From: CAWFGS01 sp963815535
GTDB lineage: Bacteria > Pseudomonadota > Alphaproteobacteria > Sphingomonadales > Sphingomonadaceae
DNA: 64,000 nt
Assembly: GCA_963815535.1 (NCBI GenBank)
Contig: CAWFGS010000003.1
Span: 248,001-312,000 of the forward strand
Direction: 5' to 3'
The notes under the pieces were generated by a model. The model ran no database searches and was not told where the DNA came from. It saw only the letters and a program-made list of their open reading frames with translations. This document shows, piece after piece, positions 39,987 to 51,573 of this stretch. Positions within the stretch are counted from its first letter, which is position 1, and every line of letters begins with the position of its first letter. A program made the translations under genes and the position numbers.

Positions 39987-41570
39987 ACGAGATCGCCGCC
40001 ACTGCCGGTGCAGGCCGCGCCGCCGGACGGTTCGGCCCATCGCACCAATCCGCTCGGTTTCGTGGTCGGCGCGATCAAGGCCGTGGGCAATATGGTCCTA
40101 CCGCTGGTTTTCGTCGCGTATCAGGCCCGCGACGAGGCGTGGGGTATCGCCGTCATCATCGGTGTCGCCGTGCTGATCGCGGCGATCGTCTTCGGTTTGT
40201 CGTTTCTCGATTGGCGAATGCGAACCTACCGCGTGGGCGACACCGATATTCGCGTCGATAGCGGGATCGTGTCGCGTACGGCGCGGTCGGTCCCGTTCGA
40301 ACGGATTCAGGATGTCAGCCTGGAACAAAGCCTGCTGCCGCGTCTGTTCGGGCTGGTCGAGGTGCGCTTCGAAACCGGGGCCGGCGGCAAGGACGAATTG
40401 AAACTGGCATATCTGGCGGCGGCGGAGGGGGAACGCCTGCGCGAAGTGATCCGCGCGCGCAAGATGGACGTCGATAGTGCTTCCGGCATCGCTGCAACCA
40501 CCGACGCCGCGCCTAGGGCCGAGCCGCCGCCTCTGTTTGCGATGCCGCCCAAACGCGTGCTGACATTTGGCCTGTTCGAATTTTCGCTGATCGTGGTGGC
40601 GGTCGTCGGCGGGGCGGCGCAGCAATTCGATTTCCTGCTGCCGTTCGATATCTGGGATTTCGACGAATGGCAGGCGCGGCTGGCCGGGCCGGGCGCGCAG
40701 CTGGCCGGTTTGGGCGCGACGGCGCAAGTGATCGGCGGCGCGATCGCCATCGGTTCGCTGGTGGTGCTGGGCGTTGGAACGGGCATCGTGCGGACGGTGC
40801 TGCGCGATTGGAATTTCCGGCTGGACCGAACGGATAAGGGCTTCCGCCGCCGCCGGGGGCTGCTGACGCGCACCGATGTCGTCATGCCCGTCCACCGGGT
40901 GCAGGCGCTGGTACAATCGACCGGCATCATCCGCAGCCGGTTCGGCTGGCACGGTTTGAAATTCGTCAGTCTGGCACAGGATAGCGGTTCCGCCAGCCAC
41001 GATGTCGCGCCGTTCGCCACACAGGCGGAACTGACCCCGATCATCGCGGCATCCGGCTTCGCCCGCCCGGACGATACGCTGTTCTGGCATCGCACCAGCC
41101 TGAAAGCGCGGATCGACAAGATTTGTGTGATCGCGGCGTTTTTCCTGGCGTTCGCTGCCGTGCTTTACGGCGTGCTGGGCCTGGCGGAGTTCGATCGGCG
41201 GCTGGCGTGGCTGCCTGTGGCGGGCGGGGCGTTGCTAATCGTGCGAGAGGGGTTTCTGCACCGGTTCGACCGGTTCGGCTGGGACGGAAACCAGGTTTAC
41301 GTTCGCGCCGGCTGGCTCGCGCGAAAACTGCGAACCGCAGCCCGCGTCAAGCTCAATTCGGTCGAGATCGTGCGGGGTCCACTGGCGAAGCGGCGCGGTT
41401 ATGCCGATCTGCATCTGGGGCTGGCGGGTGGCAATTTCAGCATCGAAAATCTGCCGATGACCGACGCTGTGGCGCTGCGCGATGCAGTTCTTACCAGCAT
41501 TGCACGCCTCGATTTTTCCCGGCTGGGAGGCGCAACGCCCCCGCTCCCGCTCGCCACCGACGAAAGCTGA
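39983..41570 (+). CDS. PH-domain (YdbT-type) membrane protein (one frameshift)
   Basis: This large partner of the preceding gene has about 528 residues with three bPH2 repeats: RVDSGIVSRTARSVPFERIQD, RRRRGLLTRTDVVMPVHRVQA and YVRAGWLARKLRTAARVKLNS. Paired transmembrane helices separate them. The repeated PFERIQD/PVHRVQA pattern is the family mark. The frame changes near 40010, where deleting one base gives VQAAPPDGSAHRTNPLG. The start is a GTG overlapping the upstream stop. It ends five bases before the acyl-CoA dehydrogenase ATG. Confidence 0.87.
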
Positions 41571-41574
41571 CCCG

Positions 41575-42735
41575 ATGGATTTCACTCTGAACGACGATCA
41601 GCGCGAATTACAGGCGGCGGCGCGCAAATTCGCCCGCGCCGAACTGCCCGAACTGGCACGAGAGCTGGAACGGACCGACCGCCCCGTGCCCACCGCAATG
41701 CGCCGCCGTTATGGCGAGCTGGGCTTCCTGGGCATCAATCTGCCGACCGAACATGGCGGGTTGGGGCTGGGACATCTGGAAGCGTTGCTGGTGCTGGAGG
41801 AATTCGCACAGATCAGCGCAGCGGTGGCGTTCCCGGTGTTCGAGGCGCTGACCGGGCCGGTGCGGACGATCGCCCATTTCGGCAGCGCCGAATTGCAGGC
41901 GCGCATCATTCCCCAAGTGGTGTCGGGCGATGCGGTGGTGGCGGTATCCATGTCCGAACCCGACGCCGGAACCGCGCTGACCGATCTTGCGACCACCGCG
42001 CGCACCGATGGCGACGGGTGGCTGGTCAACGGCCGCAAACGCTGGACATCGGGCGCGGGGCATTCCGACTATTACGTTACTTACTGCCGTATGTCGGACG
42101 CGCCGGGCGCAAAAGGGATCGGCGCGGTCCTGATTGAAAAAGACGCCGCCGGGGTCAGTTTCGGCGAGCCGGAAGAAATGATGGGATTTCGCGGCATTCC
42201 GTCCGCCGATATTGTGCTGGACGATGTCCGCGTGCCGAAGGGCAATCTGATCGTCGAGGCGGGTGGGTTCGCCCGATTGATGAGCGCATTCGGACTGGAA
42301 CGCTGCGGCAATGCGACGATGGGGCTGGGCCTTGCCGCCGGGGCGCTGGAACATGCGTTGGAATACACCCAGGAACGGCGCGCATTCGGCAAACCGATCG
42401 TGGATTTTCAGGCGGTGCAGCTGAGGCTGGCCGATATGGCGATGAAGGTCGATGCCGCCCGCTTGCTGATCTGGCGCGCTGCCGCGTCACCCGAAGACGG
42501 GCTTCCCACCCCATACCAATCGTCGCTGGCGAAGTGTTTCTCCAACGAAATCGTGCGCGAAGTGTGCGAAAACGGCATGCAGGTGATGGGTGGCTACGGC
42601 TATGCGAAAGCCTATCCGATGGAACAGCGCCTGCGTGACGGTTACGCCTGGGGGATCGCCGGGGGAACGACCGACGTGCAGAAAACCAACATCGCCGCCG
42701 CCATGATCGGGCGGCGTTTCAACCAGCGCGGATAG
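41575..42735 (+). CDS. Acyl-CoA dehydrogenase family protein
   Basis: This intact 386-residue protein has the three-part acyl-CoA dehydrogenase fold: N-terminal helices (MDFTLNDDQRELQAAARKFA), a middle beta domain with VAVSMSEPDAGTALTDL and WTSGAGHSDYYVTY, and a C-terminal helical domain with ERRAFGKPIVDFQAVQ and MQVMGGYGYAKAYPMEQRLRD. Its electrons would go to EtfAB, encoded at 24.8-26.5 kb. At the place where many members have catalytic Glu (YEGT), this one reads AGGTTDVQK, so the base is elsewhere or the substrate class differs. Confidence 0.92.
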   Translation: MDFTLNDDQRELQAAARKFARAELPELARELERTDRPVPTAMRRRYGELGFLGINLPTEHGGLGLGHLEALLVLEEFAQISAAVAFPVFEALTGPVRTIAHFGSAELQARIIPQVVSGDAVVAVSMSEPDAGTALTDLATTARTDGDGWLVNGRKRWTSGAGHSDYYVTYCRMSDAPGAKGIGAVLIEKDAAGVSFGEPEEMMGFRGIPSADIVLDDVRVPKGNLIVEAGGFARLMSAFGLERCGNATMGLGLAAGALEHALEYTQERRAFGKPIVDFQAVQLRLADMAMKVDAARLLIWRAAASPEDGLPTPYQSSLAKCFSNEIVREVCENGMQVMGGYGYAKAYPMEQRLRDGYAWGIAGGTTDVQKTNIAAAMIGRRFNQRG

Positions 42736-42737
42736 GG

Positions 42738-43044
42738 TTACGCGCGCAGATCGCTCCAGTCCGGGTTTTCTGCGAACTTCCGTTCGACATAGGAACAGGC
42801 CGGCACGATCTTGAACCCGTGTTCGCGCGCATCGGCGACCAGCGCATCGACCAGCGCGCCCGCCACGCCGCGACCGCCGATTTCGGACGGCACCAGCGTA
42901 TGTTCCGCCACCCGCGCATCACCGCGCTTCACCCAGGTCAGCCGGCCGATTGCATCGCTATCGGGCAGGCTGGCTTGATATTCGCCTGCGTTTCCATCGT
43001 GTTGTAATCGGGATGGTGGGTGATTTTCAATCGGTCAGGGTCAT
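42738..43044 (-). CDS. GNAT-like N-acetyltransferase (YjdJ type; frameshifted)
   Basis: This is a small stand-alone acetyltransferase-fold protein of about 100 residues. After correction near 43029 (one T missing) it starts MTLTDLKITHHPDYN. It contains RVAEHTLVPSEIGGRGVAGALVDALV, the acetyl-CoA-binding loop and helix of this compact GNAT group, and ends VPACSYVERKF. Another frame change is near 42960. It converges on the acyl-CoA dehydrogenase gene with two bases between stops. Confidence 0.82.
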
Positions 43045-43098
43045 GGCAGGTCGTCTCCTTCTTGCGCTCAACGGTCCGGCGGGTAAGGGCGTTCCAAC

Positions 43099-44109
43099 AT
43101 GTCCGCTCACTCGCAATTCCTGTCCGACAACGCCGCCGCCGTCCACCCGCGCGTGTGGGACGCGATGCGCGCCGCCGACGCGGCGCATGCGCCCTATGAC
43201 GGGGATGCGCTGTCGCAGGCAGCTGGACGAACGTTTCGCCGAAACTGTTCGGGCGCGAATGCGCGGCGCTGTGGATCGCGACGGGCACGGCGGCGAATTG
43301 TCTCGCGCTCGCCACGATGGTCCCGCCGCATGGCGGGGTGATCTGCCATCGCGAGGCGCATATCGAACAGGACGAAGGCGGCGCGCCGGGGTTCTATCTC
43401 CACGGGGCCAAACTGCTGCTGGCTCGAGGGGAAGGCGCGAAGCTGACGCCCGATGCGGTGCGCGCAGTGGTCGATCCGATCCGCGAGGATGTCCACCAGG
43501 TACAGCCGCACGCGCTTTCGCATCACGCAGGCGAGCGAATATGGCCGCGCCTACCGCCCGGCCGAACTGACGGCGATGGGTGAATTGGCGCAGGCGCGAG
43601 GCTGGGGGTTTCATGTGGACGGCGCGCGTTTCGCCAATGCGGCGGCATTTCTGGGCTGTTCGCCGGCCGAAGCGGTCGGTCCGGCGGATGCGCTCAGTTT
43701 CGGCTGCGTCAAGAACGGCGGGATGAGCGCCGAAGCGATCGTGTTCTTCGATCCCGAACTGGCCGATGTCGCCCGTTATCGCCGCAAGCGCGCCGGGCAT
43801 CTGCAATCCAAGGGGCGGTTTCTGGCGGCGCAGTTGCTGGCGATGCTCGACGGCGATCTGTGGCTGGAGAACGCGCGCGCCGCCAATGCTGCGGCGCAGG
43901 CGCTGGCTCGGACGCCGGCGATCGCCTGCTGCATCCGGTGGAAGCGAACGAGGTGTTCCTGCGCTGCACGGCGGCAGAGCGGGAGGCGTTGCGGCGCGAA
44001 GGGTTCGGTTTCTACGACTGGGGCGCGGATGCCGCGCGGTTCGTGACCGCTGGGACACTCGCCCGAGTGCGGCGCGCGGCGCTTGGGCAAAGCGATCGCG
44101 GGATTATGA
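43099..44109 (+). CDS. Low-specificity threonine aldolase, PLP-dependent (frameshifted)
   Basis: This beta-eliminating lyase cleaves threonine to glycine and acetaldehyde. It begins MSAHSQFLSDNAAAVHP, then ERFAETFGRECAALWIATG, HREAHIEQDEGGAPGF, HVDGARFANAA and the PLP-lysine segment SFGCVKNGGM. Frame changes are near 43222, 43515, 43918 and 44053. The repaired length is about 335 residues. The ATG follows a GNAT gene head to head. Its TGA overlaps the ATG of the EamA transporter (ATGA). Confidence 0.88.
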
Positions 44110-45042
44110 CTGAACCGCCCGCACGGCCGGCCGCACGCCCTGCTGCGCCCGTCGATCGTCGCTGCCCTTCCTGCTCGTCGCGCTGATCTGGGGCTCGACC
44201 TGGTTTGTCATCCTGGACCAGATCGACGGCGTGCCGGCCAGCTGGTCGGTCGCCTATCGCTTCCTGCTGGCCACCCCGTGCATGTTCGCTGCTGGCGCTG
44301 GCGACGGGCAAAAGCGCTGGCCATCGGGCGCGCCGGGCACATCCTCGCGATGTTGGTCGGCGTCACGCAATTCTGCGGCAATTTCAATTTCGTCTATCGC
44401 GCGGAAGTGCATCTGACATCGGGCATCGTCGCGGTGCATGTTCTCGTTGATGATGGTGCCCAATGCCGTGTTCGCGCGCGTGCTGCTGGGGCAAAGCGTG
44501 ATCGCGGCGGTTTCTATATCGGCAGGGCGGTGGCGCTGGCCGGCATCGCCCTGCTGCTGGTGCACGAAGCGCGCGCGGTCGCCGCTGGATGGCAATGTGC
44601 CGCTGGGCGTCGCGCTGGCGATCGGCGGTATTCTTGAGCGCCTCCATCGCCAATGTCATTGCAGGCGAACAAAACCGGCACAGCCGCTGCCGATGGTCAG
44701 CCTGCTGGCGTGGTCGATGCTCTATGGCACGATTGTGCAACGTCGCGCTGGCGCTGTGATGACCGGCGGGCCGCCGGTGTTTCCGGCAGGCAGCGCATTA
44801 CTGGCTGGGCATCGGCGTTTCTGGCGATCTGTCGGATCGGTGGTGACCTTCCCGCTCTATTACGGCCTCGTCCGCAAGATCGGGGCGGGGCGGGCGGCCT
44901 ATAACGGCATGTCTGGTGATCGTGGTCGCGATGATGATTTCGACCTTGATCGAAGGCTACGTCTGGTCGCCGCTGGCGGGATCGGGCGCGGTGCTGGCGC
45001 TGATCGGGCATGGTTCTGGCGCTGCGGGCGCGGCGAGCCTAA
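44106..45042 (+). CDS. EamA/DMT family transporter (frameshifted)
   Basis: This is a ten-helix drug/metabolite transporter-type protein. The first repeat has LLVALIWGSTWFVILDQIDG and SVAYRFLLATPCMF. The second has LPMVSLLAWSMLYG and ends with helix RAAYNGMLVIVVAMMISTL and EGYVWSPLAGSGAVL. Frame changes are frequent, roughly every 100 bases between 44150 and 45020. The repaired end MVLALRARRA gives TAA at 45040. Substrate unknown; pairing with threonine aldolase hints at amino-acid export, by inference only. Confidence 0.83.
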
Positions 45043-45841
45043 GGCACGCTGATCACGGCGAAGCTGCGCAGCAGCGCAGCCCATCGCGATAGGTCGGATA
45101 GGCGGGCTGCCATCCCAGACACCCGCTTCGCCTTGCCATTCGCGACCCGGCGGTTCTCGGCGTAGAATCCGCGCGCCATCGGCGATAGATCGGCCTCCTC
45201 CAGCGTCAGCAGCGGCGGCGGTTCCACGCCCAGCAGGCGGCAGGCTTCCTCGATCACGGCGTTCTGGCTGGTCGGGCAGATCGTCCGCCAGATTGTAGGC
45301 GCCCGCCGGTCGCGTCCAGCCCCGCGATGACGCCCGCTGACGATGTCGTCGACATGCACCCGGCTGAACACCTGTCCGGGCAGATCGATGCGATGCGCGC
45401 GTCCGCTTCGCGCACCCGGTCGAATGCGCTGCGGCCCGGCCCGTAAATGCCCGGCAGGCGGAACACCCGCGCGCCGCGTTCCAGCCAGCGCGCATCCGCA
45501 CGCCGCCCGCGCGGTGCGCCGTCCGCCGCCGGTGTCGGCGCTTTCGTCCACCCACGCCCCGCCCGCATCGCCATAGACGCCGGTGGAGGACAGATAGCCC
45601 AGCCAGCCATGCGTCACGAGCGTCGCCATAACGCGTCCAGCACCGGATCGCCGCCATCGGCAGGCGGCACGGAGGACAGGACATGGCTCGCCCCGCCCCA
45701 GATGCGCCGCGCACGGCGTCCCCGTCATCGGCAAAGTCGACGTCGCCCGTCGCTACCGGTCGCATGCACTTGCCAACCACCGCGCTCCGCAGCGCGTCGG
45801 CGAGCGCGATCGGCCGTATAACCCAGCCCGAATATGAACAT
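45039..45841 (-). CDS. NAD(P)-binding extended SDR protein, YeeZ-like (frameshifted)
   Basis: It begins MFIFGLGYTADRVAD, a glycine-rich Rossmann start of the YeeZ type. YLSSTGVYGDAGGAWVDES, FRLPGIYGPGRSAFDRV, RVHVDDIV and a C-terminal EEACRLLGVEPPPLLTLEEA follow. The family is NAD(P)-dependent epimerase-like with unknown substrate. Frame changes are near 45800, 45640-45690, 45500, 45400, 45300 and 45130. It converges on the EamA gene with a 4-base overlap and diverges from pepN. Confidence 0.8.
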
Positions 45842-45908
45842 TGTCGGCCATGCGTGCGTTGTAAGGCCTATCGGAACGCTCATCTCGAAGGAAAGATCGC
45901 ACCGCCTC

Positions 45909-48586
45909 ATGGATATTGCCCGCACCCCCTCCACCGCCGAACGGCAACCCGCAACTGGCCGATGCCGCCGTCGAGCCGCAAGGCACCCGCCATCATCCGG
46001 CGCGAGGATTACCAGCCCGTTCCCATGGCTGGTGCCGCAAACGAAGCTGGTCGTTCGATCTGGGACTGCGAACGGACACGCGGTCGTCGCCACGCTGAGC
46101 GATCGCGCGCAACCCGGCAGGCGGACGCGTCGCCGACGATGCTGCGTCTGAATGGCGACGGGCTGACGCCGCATGGCGTGACGATCGACGGGGAAGCGAC
46201 CGACGCGTATGAAATGCGCGGCGGCGATCTGCTGCTGACGCTGCCGGGCGACGCGCATGAAGTGTCGATCGCCACCGAGATCGATCCCACCGCCAACACC
46301 CAGCTGATGGGCCTGTTCGCCAGCGGCGGCATGCTGTGCACCCAATGCGAGGCGGAGGGGTTCCGCCGCATCACCTTCTTCCCCGACCGGCCCGACGTGC
46401 TGAGCGTCTATACCGTTCGCATGACGGGATCGAAGGCGGCGTTCCCGGTCCTGCTGTCCAACGGCAACAAAGTGGCCGAGGGTTCGGGCGACGATGGCGA
46501 CCCATTGGGCGGAGTGGCACGATCCGTGGCCCAAGCCGTCCTATCTGTTCGCGCTGGTCGCGGGCGATCTGGTGGCCAATACGGACAGCTTCACCACCAT
46601 GTCCGGGCGCAAGGTGCGACTGCGCCATCTATGTCCGCGACGGCGATCTGCCGCGCACCGACCATGCGATGCAATCGCTGAAGAAATCGATGCGCTGGGA
46701 CGAGGAGACCTTCGGGCGCGAATACGATCTCGACCTGTTCAACATCGTCGCCGTCAGCGATTTCAACATGGGCGCGATGGAGAACAAGGGGCTCAACGTC
46801 TTCAACACCAAATACGTGCTGGCCGATGCCGAAACCGCGACCGATGGCGATTACGACGGGGTGGAAGGCGTTGATGGCGCATGAATATTTCCACAATTGG
46901 TCGGGCAATCGCGTGACCTGCCGCGACTGGTTCCAGCTGTCGCCTGAAAGAAGGCTTCACCGTGCTGCGCGACCAGCTGTTTTCAGCAGGATATGCAGGG
47001 CGAGGCGGTCAAGCGGATCGAGGATGTGCGCGTGCTGCGCTCCGTCCAGTTCCCCGAGGATTCCGGCCCGCTGGCGCATCCGATCCGCCCGGACAGTTTC
47101 CAGGAAATCAGCAATTTCTACACCACCACGATCTACAACAAGGGCGCCGAAGTCATTCGCATGATGCGGACGATGTGCGGACCCGACGCATTCCGCAAAG
47201 GCACCGACCTTTATTTCGAACGCCACGACGGCGAAGCGGCGACGTGCGAGGATTTCGTCACGGCGATGGAAGATGGCGCCGGGCTGGATCTGACGCAGTT
47301 CCGCCGCTGGTATTCGCAGGCGGGCACGCCGAAAATTCGCGTCGATATGGCCCATGATGACGGACACGGTGCACGCTGACGCTGACGCAGACCGTGCCGC
47401 CGACGCCGGGGCAGCCCGACAAGCAGCCGATGCCGATCCCGCTGAAGATCGCGCTGTTCGACGCGAAGGACGGCAGCCATCGCGGCGAGGAATTGCTGGT
47501 TCTGACCGATGCCGAACACAGCTTCACCTTCGATGGGTTCGACGCGCCGCCGGTACTGTCGATCAATCGCGGTTTTTCCGCGCCCGTCACGATCGAACGC
47601 GACATCGCGCTGCGACGATCTGGTGTTTCTGGCGGCGCATGACGACGATCCCTTCGCCCGGTACGAAGCGATGCAGGATCTGGTGGTCGGCCATCTGACC
47701 AATGCCTCTCGCGGCACGCTGTCCGATGCCGACCGGGCGGCGGGCGGAAACGGCCATCACGACTGCGCTGCGCGCCGTGCTGACCGATAATGTGCATCGA
47801 CGATGCGATGCGCGGCGAATTGATGATGCTGCCCGGCCTGACCTATCTGATGGAACAGCAGGCGGAAGCCGATCCCGGCAGGATCCACGCCGAACGCGAA
47901 GGGTTGAAAGCGATGCTGGGCCAGGCGCTGGAACACGAACTGACGGCGCTGCACCGGCGTACCAGCGCGGTGCCCTACAGCCTCGATTCCGCAGCGCGCG
48001 GCGCGCGCAAGGCGAAGACGCAGGCGCTGGTCTATCTCGCTGGCGGCAACGCCGAAAAGGCGGGCGAGCTGGCGGCGCGCAATATGACGATGCCGACAAC
48101 ATGACCGACCGGCAGGGCGCGCTGATGGTGCTGGCCGGACTGGAACGCAACGCGGCGCGCACAGCCAAACTGCTCGATTTCTACAATCGCTATCGCGGCA
48201 ATGCGCTGGTGATCGACAAATGGTTCGCGCTGCAGGCGTCTTCGCTGCATCCAGCGGCGCTGGAACATGTCAAGGCGTTGGCGGAGCATGCCGATTTCAC
48301 CATGACCAATCCCAACCGCGTGCGCTCGCTCTACATGGCGTTCGCCGGCAATCCGCATGCGTTTCACGCTGCGGATGGGGAGGGGTATCGCATGATCGCC
48401 GATCTGATCCTGGCGCTCGACCCGATCAACGCGCAGACGGCGGCGCGGTTCGTGCCGTCGCTGGGGCGCTGGCGCAAGGTGGAGCCGGGCCGGGCGGCGC
48501 TGATGCGCGCCGAACTGGAACGGATCGCAGCGACCGACGGCCTGTCGCGCGACACGCTGGAACAGGTGACGCGCTCTCTTGGCTGA
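45909..48586 (+). CDS. pepN: Aminopeptidase N (M1 zinc metallopeptidase; frameshifted)
   Basis: This M1-family enzyme has the exopeptidase motif FNMGAMENKGLNVFNTKYV. The zinc site HEXXH is in MAHEYFHNWSGNRVTCRDWF, with the distal Glu in KEGFTVLRDQLF. The long C-terminal helical domain from about 47500 on matches PepN. Repaired length about 880 residues. At least ten frame changes occur, for example near 45950, 46090, 46508, 46620, 46873, 46948, 46985, 47366, 47612 and 48093. The start is the ATG at 45909. The pgeF start overlaps its stop. Confidence 0.93.
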
Positions 48587-49303
48587 TGCACCCGAAGTCC
48601 TGCGCGCGCCCGTTCTGGACGGGATCGCGCATGGCTTCCTGCGGGCGGCATCGCGGGCGACGATCCGGCCTGCGTGGCGGAAAACCGGCGCCGCGTGGTC
48701 GATGCGGTGATGCCGGGTGCGGCGTTGGTAACGCCCCATCAGATGCATTCCGCCAATGCGGTGGTGGTTACCGAGCCGTGGGGCGAGGACGAGCGCCTCC
48801 AGGCCCTGTCCAACGCCGATGCCGTCGTCACGGCCCGCGCGAATATCCTGCTGGGCATCGTCACCGCCGATTGCGCGCCGGTGCTGCTGGCCGATCCGGG
48901 GGCCGGTGTCGTCGCCGCCGCCCATGCCGGATGGCGCGGGGCGAAGGGCGGGGTGTTGCAAGCGACAATCACAACGATGGAACGGTTGGGTGCGGACCGC
49001 GCGGCCATCGTCGCCGCCATCGGCCCGACCATCGCGCAGGCAAGCTACGAAGTGGACGGTGCGTTCAAAGCCGGGTTCGGCGTGGCCGATGCGCGGTTCT
49101 TCGCCAGCGGAAAGGCAGGGCATTGGCAATTCGATCTGCCCGGTTACGTTCATGCCCGCCTGATCCGCTGCGGCATCGGGCAGGTTCGCGATCTGGCGCA
49201 GGACACTTACGCTGAGGCCGATCGGTTCTATTCCTACCGCCGTGCGACTCATGCGGGCGAACCCACTGACGGTCGGCAGATCAGCGTGATCGGTCTGCGA
49301 TAA
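48579..49303 (+). CDS. pgeF: Peptidoglycan editing factor PgeF / polyphenol oxidase family (frameshifted near start)
   Basis: This multicopper-oxidase-unrelated (YfiH/laccase-domain) protein removes wrongly incorporated L-Ser from peptidoglycan stems in E. coli. It has TPHQMHSANAVVV, the metal ligands in LGIVTADCAPVLLADP and AAAHAGWRGAKGGV, IGPTIAQASYEV and the end YSYRRATHAGEPTDGRQISVI. The frame changes near 48645. A TTG at 48579, overlapping the pepN stop, gives LADAPEVLRAPVLDGIAHGFL; the start is therefore tentative. Confidence 0.87.
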
Positions 49304-49583
49304 TCGGGGGCGCGTCGCGGATTGCGCGGTGATCCATTGGGCTACGCTCCCGCGCCGTGCCGTTACGGCATCGGGCCGTGCAAGCGGCGCCCGGTGCTTT
49401 TGCGGCGACGAACCGTTGCATCGCGGCGAACCTGCCTTGCCAAAATCGCGGTTGGCAGGCCCGTGCATTAACGCTATCAGCGCCATCAAACCGGCACCGT
49501 TTGGGGCCTTGCCATGCACATCCGAACGGCATGTAATCGTTCGCAAAACGCCTGGCGATGATCGAACAGGGTAATTTTTGACG
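49304..49583. other. 280-base intergenic region ahead of the bc1 operon
   Basis: I see no gene here. A weak inverted repeat, TGCCAA (49438) with TTGGCA (49452), lies midway. The segment must carry the petABC promoter, since pgeF ends at 49303 and the petA ATG is at 49584, but I cannot assign -35/-10 elements with confidence. Confidence 0.4.
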
Positions 49584-50226
49584 ATGGCTGACAAAACGGA
49601 CGATAAGGGCAAGACGCAGGTCACCGCCGCGACGCGCGCCGACGACGCGGCCGTCATGCACGAGGCCAATGACGGCACGATCACCGATGTCGCGGTGACG
49701 GACGATGGCGTGCGCCGCCGCGATTTCATCAACATCGCCGCGATGAGCTTTGCCGGTGTCGGCGGCGTTGCGGTGTTGTTGCCCCTGATCAGCCAGATGG
49801 CCCCGTCCGCCGACGTGCTCGCCGAAAGCAGCACCGAAGTCGATGTCAGCGCGATCGAACCGGGTCAGGCGATCAAGGCGGTGTTCCGCAAGCAGCCCTT
49901 GTTCGTAAAACGGCTGACCCCTGCGGAAATCGCGGCGGCGAATGCATGTCGATCTGGGTTCCTTGCGCGAATCGGAATCGCTGGCCGACCGCACGACGGA
50001 AGGGCATGGCGACATCCTGATCACGATGGGCGTCTGCACCCATCTCGGCTGCGTGCCGCTGGGCGCGGCGGAAGGCGAGATCAAGGGCGAATATGGCGGC
50101 TATTTCTGCCCGTGCCACGGTTCGCATTACGACACCGCCGGGCGCATCCGCAAAGGCCCGGCGCCGACGAACCTGCTGGTTCCCGATTATGAATTCACCA
50201 CCGACACCACCGTGGTCGTCGGTTAA
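49584..50226 (+). CDS. petA: Ubiquinol-cytochrome c reductase Rieske iron-sulfur subunit (one frameshift)
   Basis: This is the Rieske protein of complex III. A twin-Arg-like N-terminus (GVRRRDFINIAAMSFAGVGG) forms the anchor. The 2Fe-2S ligands are CTHLGC and CPCHGSH. The cluster loops are followed by GRIRKGPAPTNLLVPDYEF. A long hydrophilic N-terminal extension (about 45 residues) precedes the anchor. The frame changes near 49946, just before VDLGSLRESESLAD. It heads the petABC operon; petB starts 17 bases downstream. Confidence 0.95.
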
Positions 50227-50243
50227 GTGGAAAGAGGCGACAC

Positions 50244-51540
50244 ATGAGTTTTCCCTGGGCAGCACAGTACCAACCCGCCAGCGGTTTCACCAAATGGGTG
50301 GATGAGAAACTGCCACTGCCGCGGCTGGTCTACAACGCCGTGGGCGCGGGCTATCCGGTGCCGCGCAACCTGAACTACATGTGGAATTTCGGCGTGCTGG
50401 CCGGGTTCTGCCTGGTGCTGCAGATCGTCACCGGCGTCATATTGGCGATGCATTACGCCGCCAATGCCGAAGTGGCCTTCGCCACCACCGAACACATCAT
50501 GCGCGACGTCAACTGGGGCTGGCTGATGCGTTATGCCCATGCCAACGGCGCCAGCTTCTTCTTCATGGTCATCTATCTGCACATTTTCCGCGGGTTGTAT
50601 TATTCGTCCTACAAGGCCCCGCGCGAGATGATCTGGCTGCTGGGCGTGGTCATCTTCCTGCTGCTGATGGCGACGGCGTTCATGGGTTACGTGCTGCCGT
50701 GGGGCCAGATGAGCTTCTGGGGCGCGAAGGTCATCACCGGCCTGTTCGGCGCGATTCCGCTGGTGGGCGAGCCGTTGCAGGTCTGGCTGCTGGGCGGTTA
50801 CGCGCCCGACAACGCTGCGCTGAACCGGTTCTTCAGCTTGCACTTCCTGCTGCCGTTCGTGACGGCGGGGGTCATCATCCTGCACATCTGGGCGCTGCAT
50901 ATTCCCGGATCGTCCAACCCCACCGGGGTCGAGGTGAAGAAGGAATCGGACACCGTGCCGTTCCATCCGTATTACACGGCGAAGGACGGGTTCGGCCTCG
51001 GCATCTTCCTGATCCTGTATATGGCGATGGTGTTCTTCCTGCCCAACGCGCTGGGCCATCCCGGACAATTATATCGAGGCGAACCCGCTGTCGACGCCGG
51101 CGCATATCGTGCCCGAATGGTATTTCTGGCCCTTCTACGCCATTCTGCGTGCGTTCACCGTCGACTTCATCCTGTCCGGCGAAGCTGTGGGGCGTGCTGG
51201 CCATGTTCGCGAGCATTCTGGTGTGGTTCTTCCTGCCCTGGCTCGACAAATCGCCGGTGCGGTCCGGGCCATTATCGCCCGCTGTTCCGCAAGTTCTTCT
51301 GGTTCGGCCTGATCCCGTGCATGCTGGTGCTGTTTATTGCGGCGGCGCGCATCTGAAGAGCCGTGGACGACTGCGGCCAGCCAGCTGGCGACCGCCTATT
51401 ACTTCCTGCACTTCCTGGTGATCCTGCCGATCCTGTCATCGATCGAACGGCCCGAACCGCTGCCCTATTCCATTACCGAAGCGGTGCTGGGGTCGGACAA
51501 GAAGGCCGTGCTGGGCGAAAACGCGACCCCTGCGACCTGA
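50244..51540 (+). CDS. petB: Cytochrome b of the bc1 complex (frameshifted in second half)
   Basis: It is the membrane core of complex III with eight helices. Heme ligands are in MHYAANAEVAF... RYAHANGASFFFMVIYLHIFR (helix B) and FFSLHFLLPFVTAGVIILHIW (helix D). The Qo motif reads PEWYFWPFYAILR. The first 273 codons are clean. Changes occur near 51067, 51184, 51270 and 51345, after which the end is SITEAVLGSDKKAVLG. About 430 residues. RBS GAAAGAGG precedes the ATG. Confidence 0.95.
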
Positions 51541-51573
51541 TCGTCGGACTGCGGAAAAGAGAAAGATAGCAGT

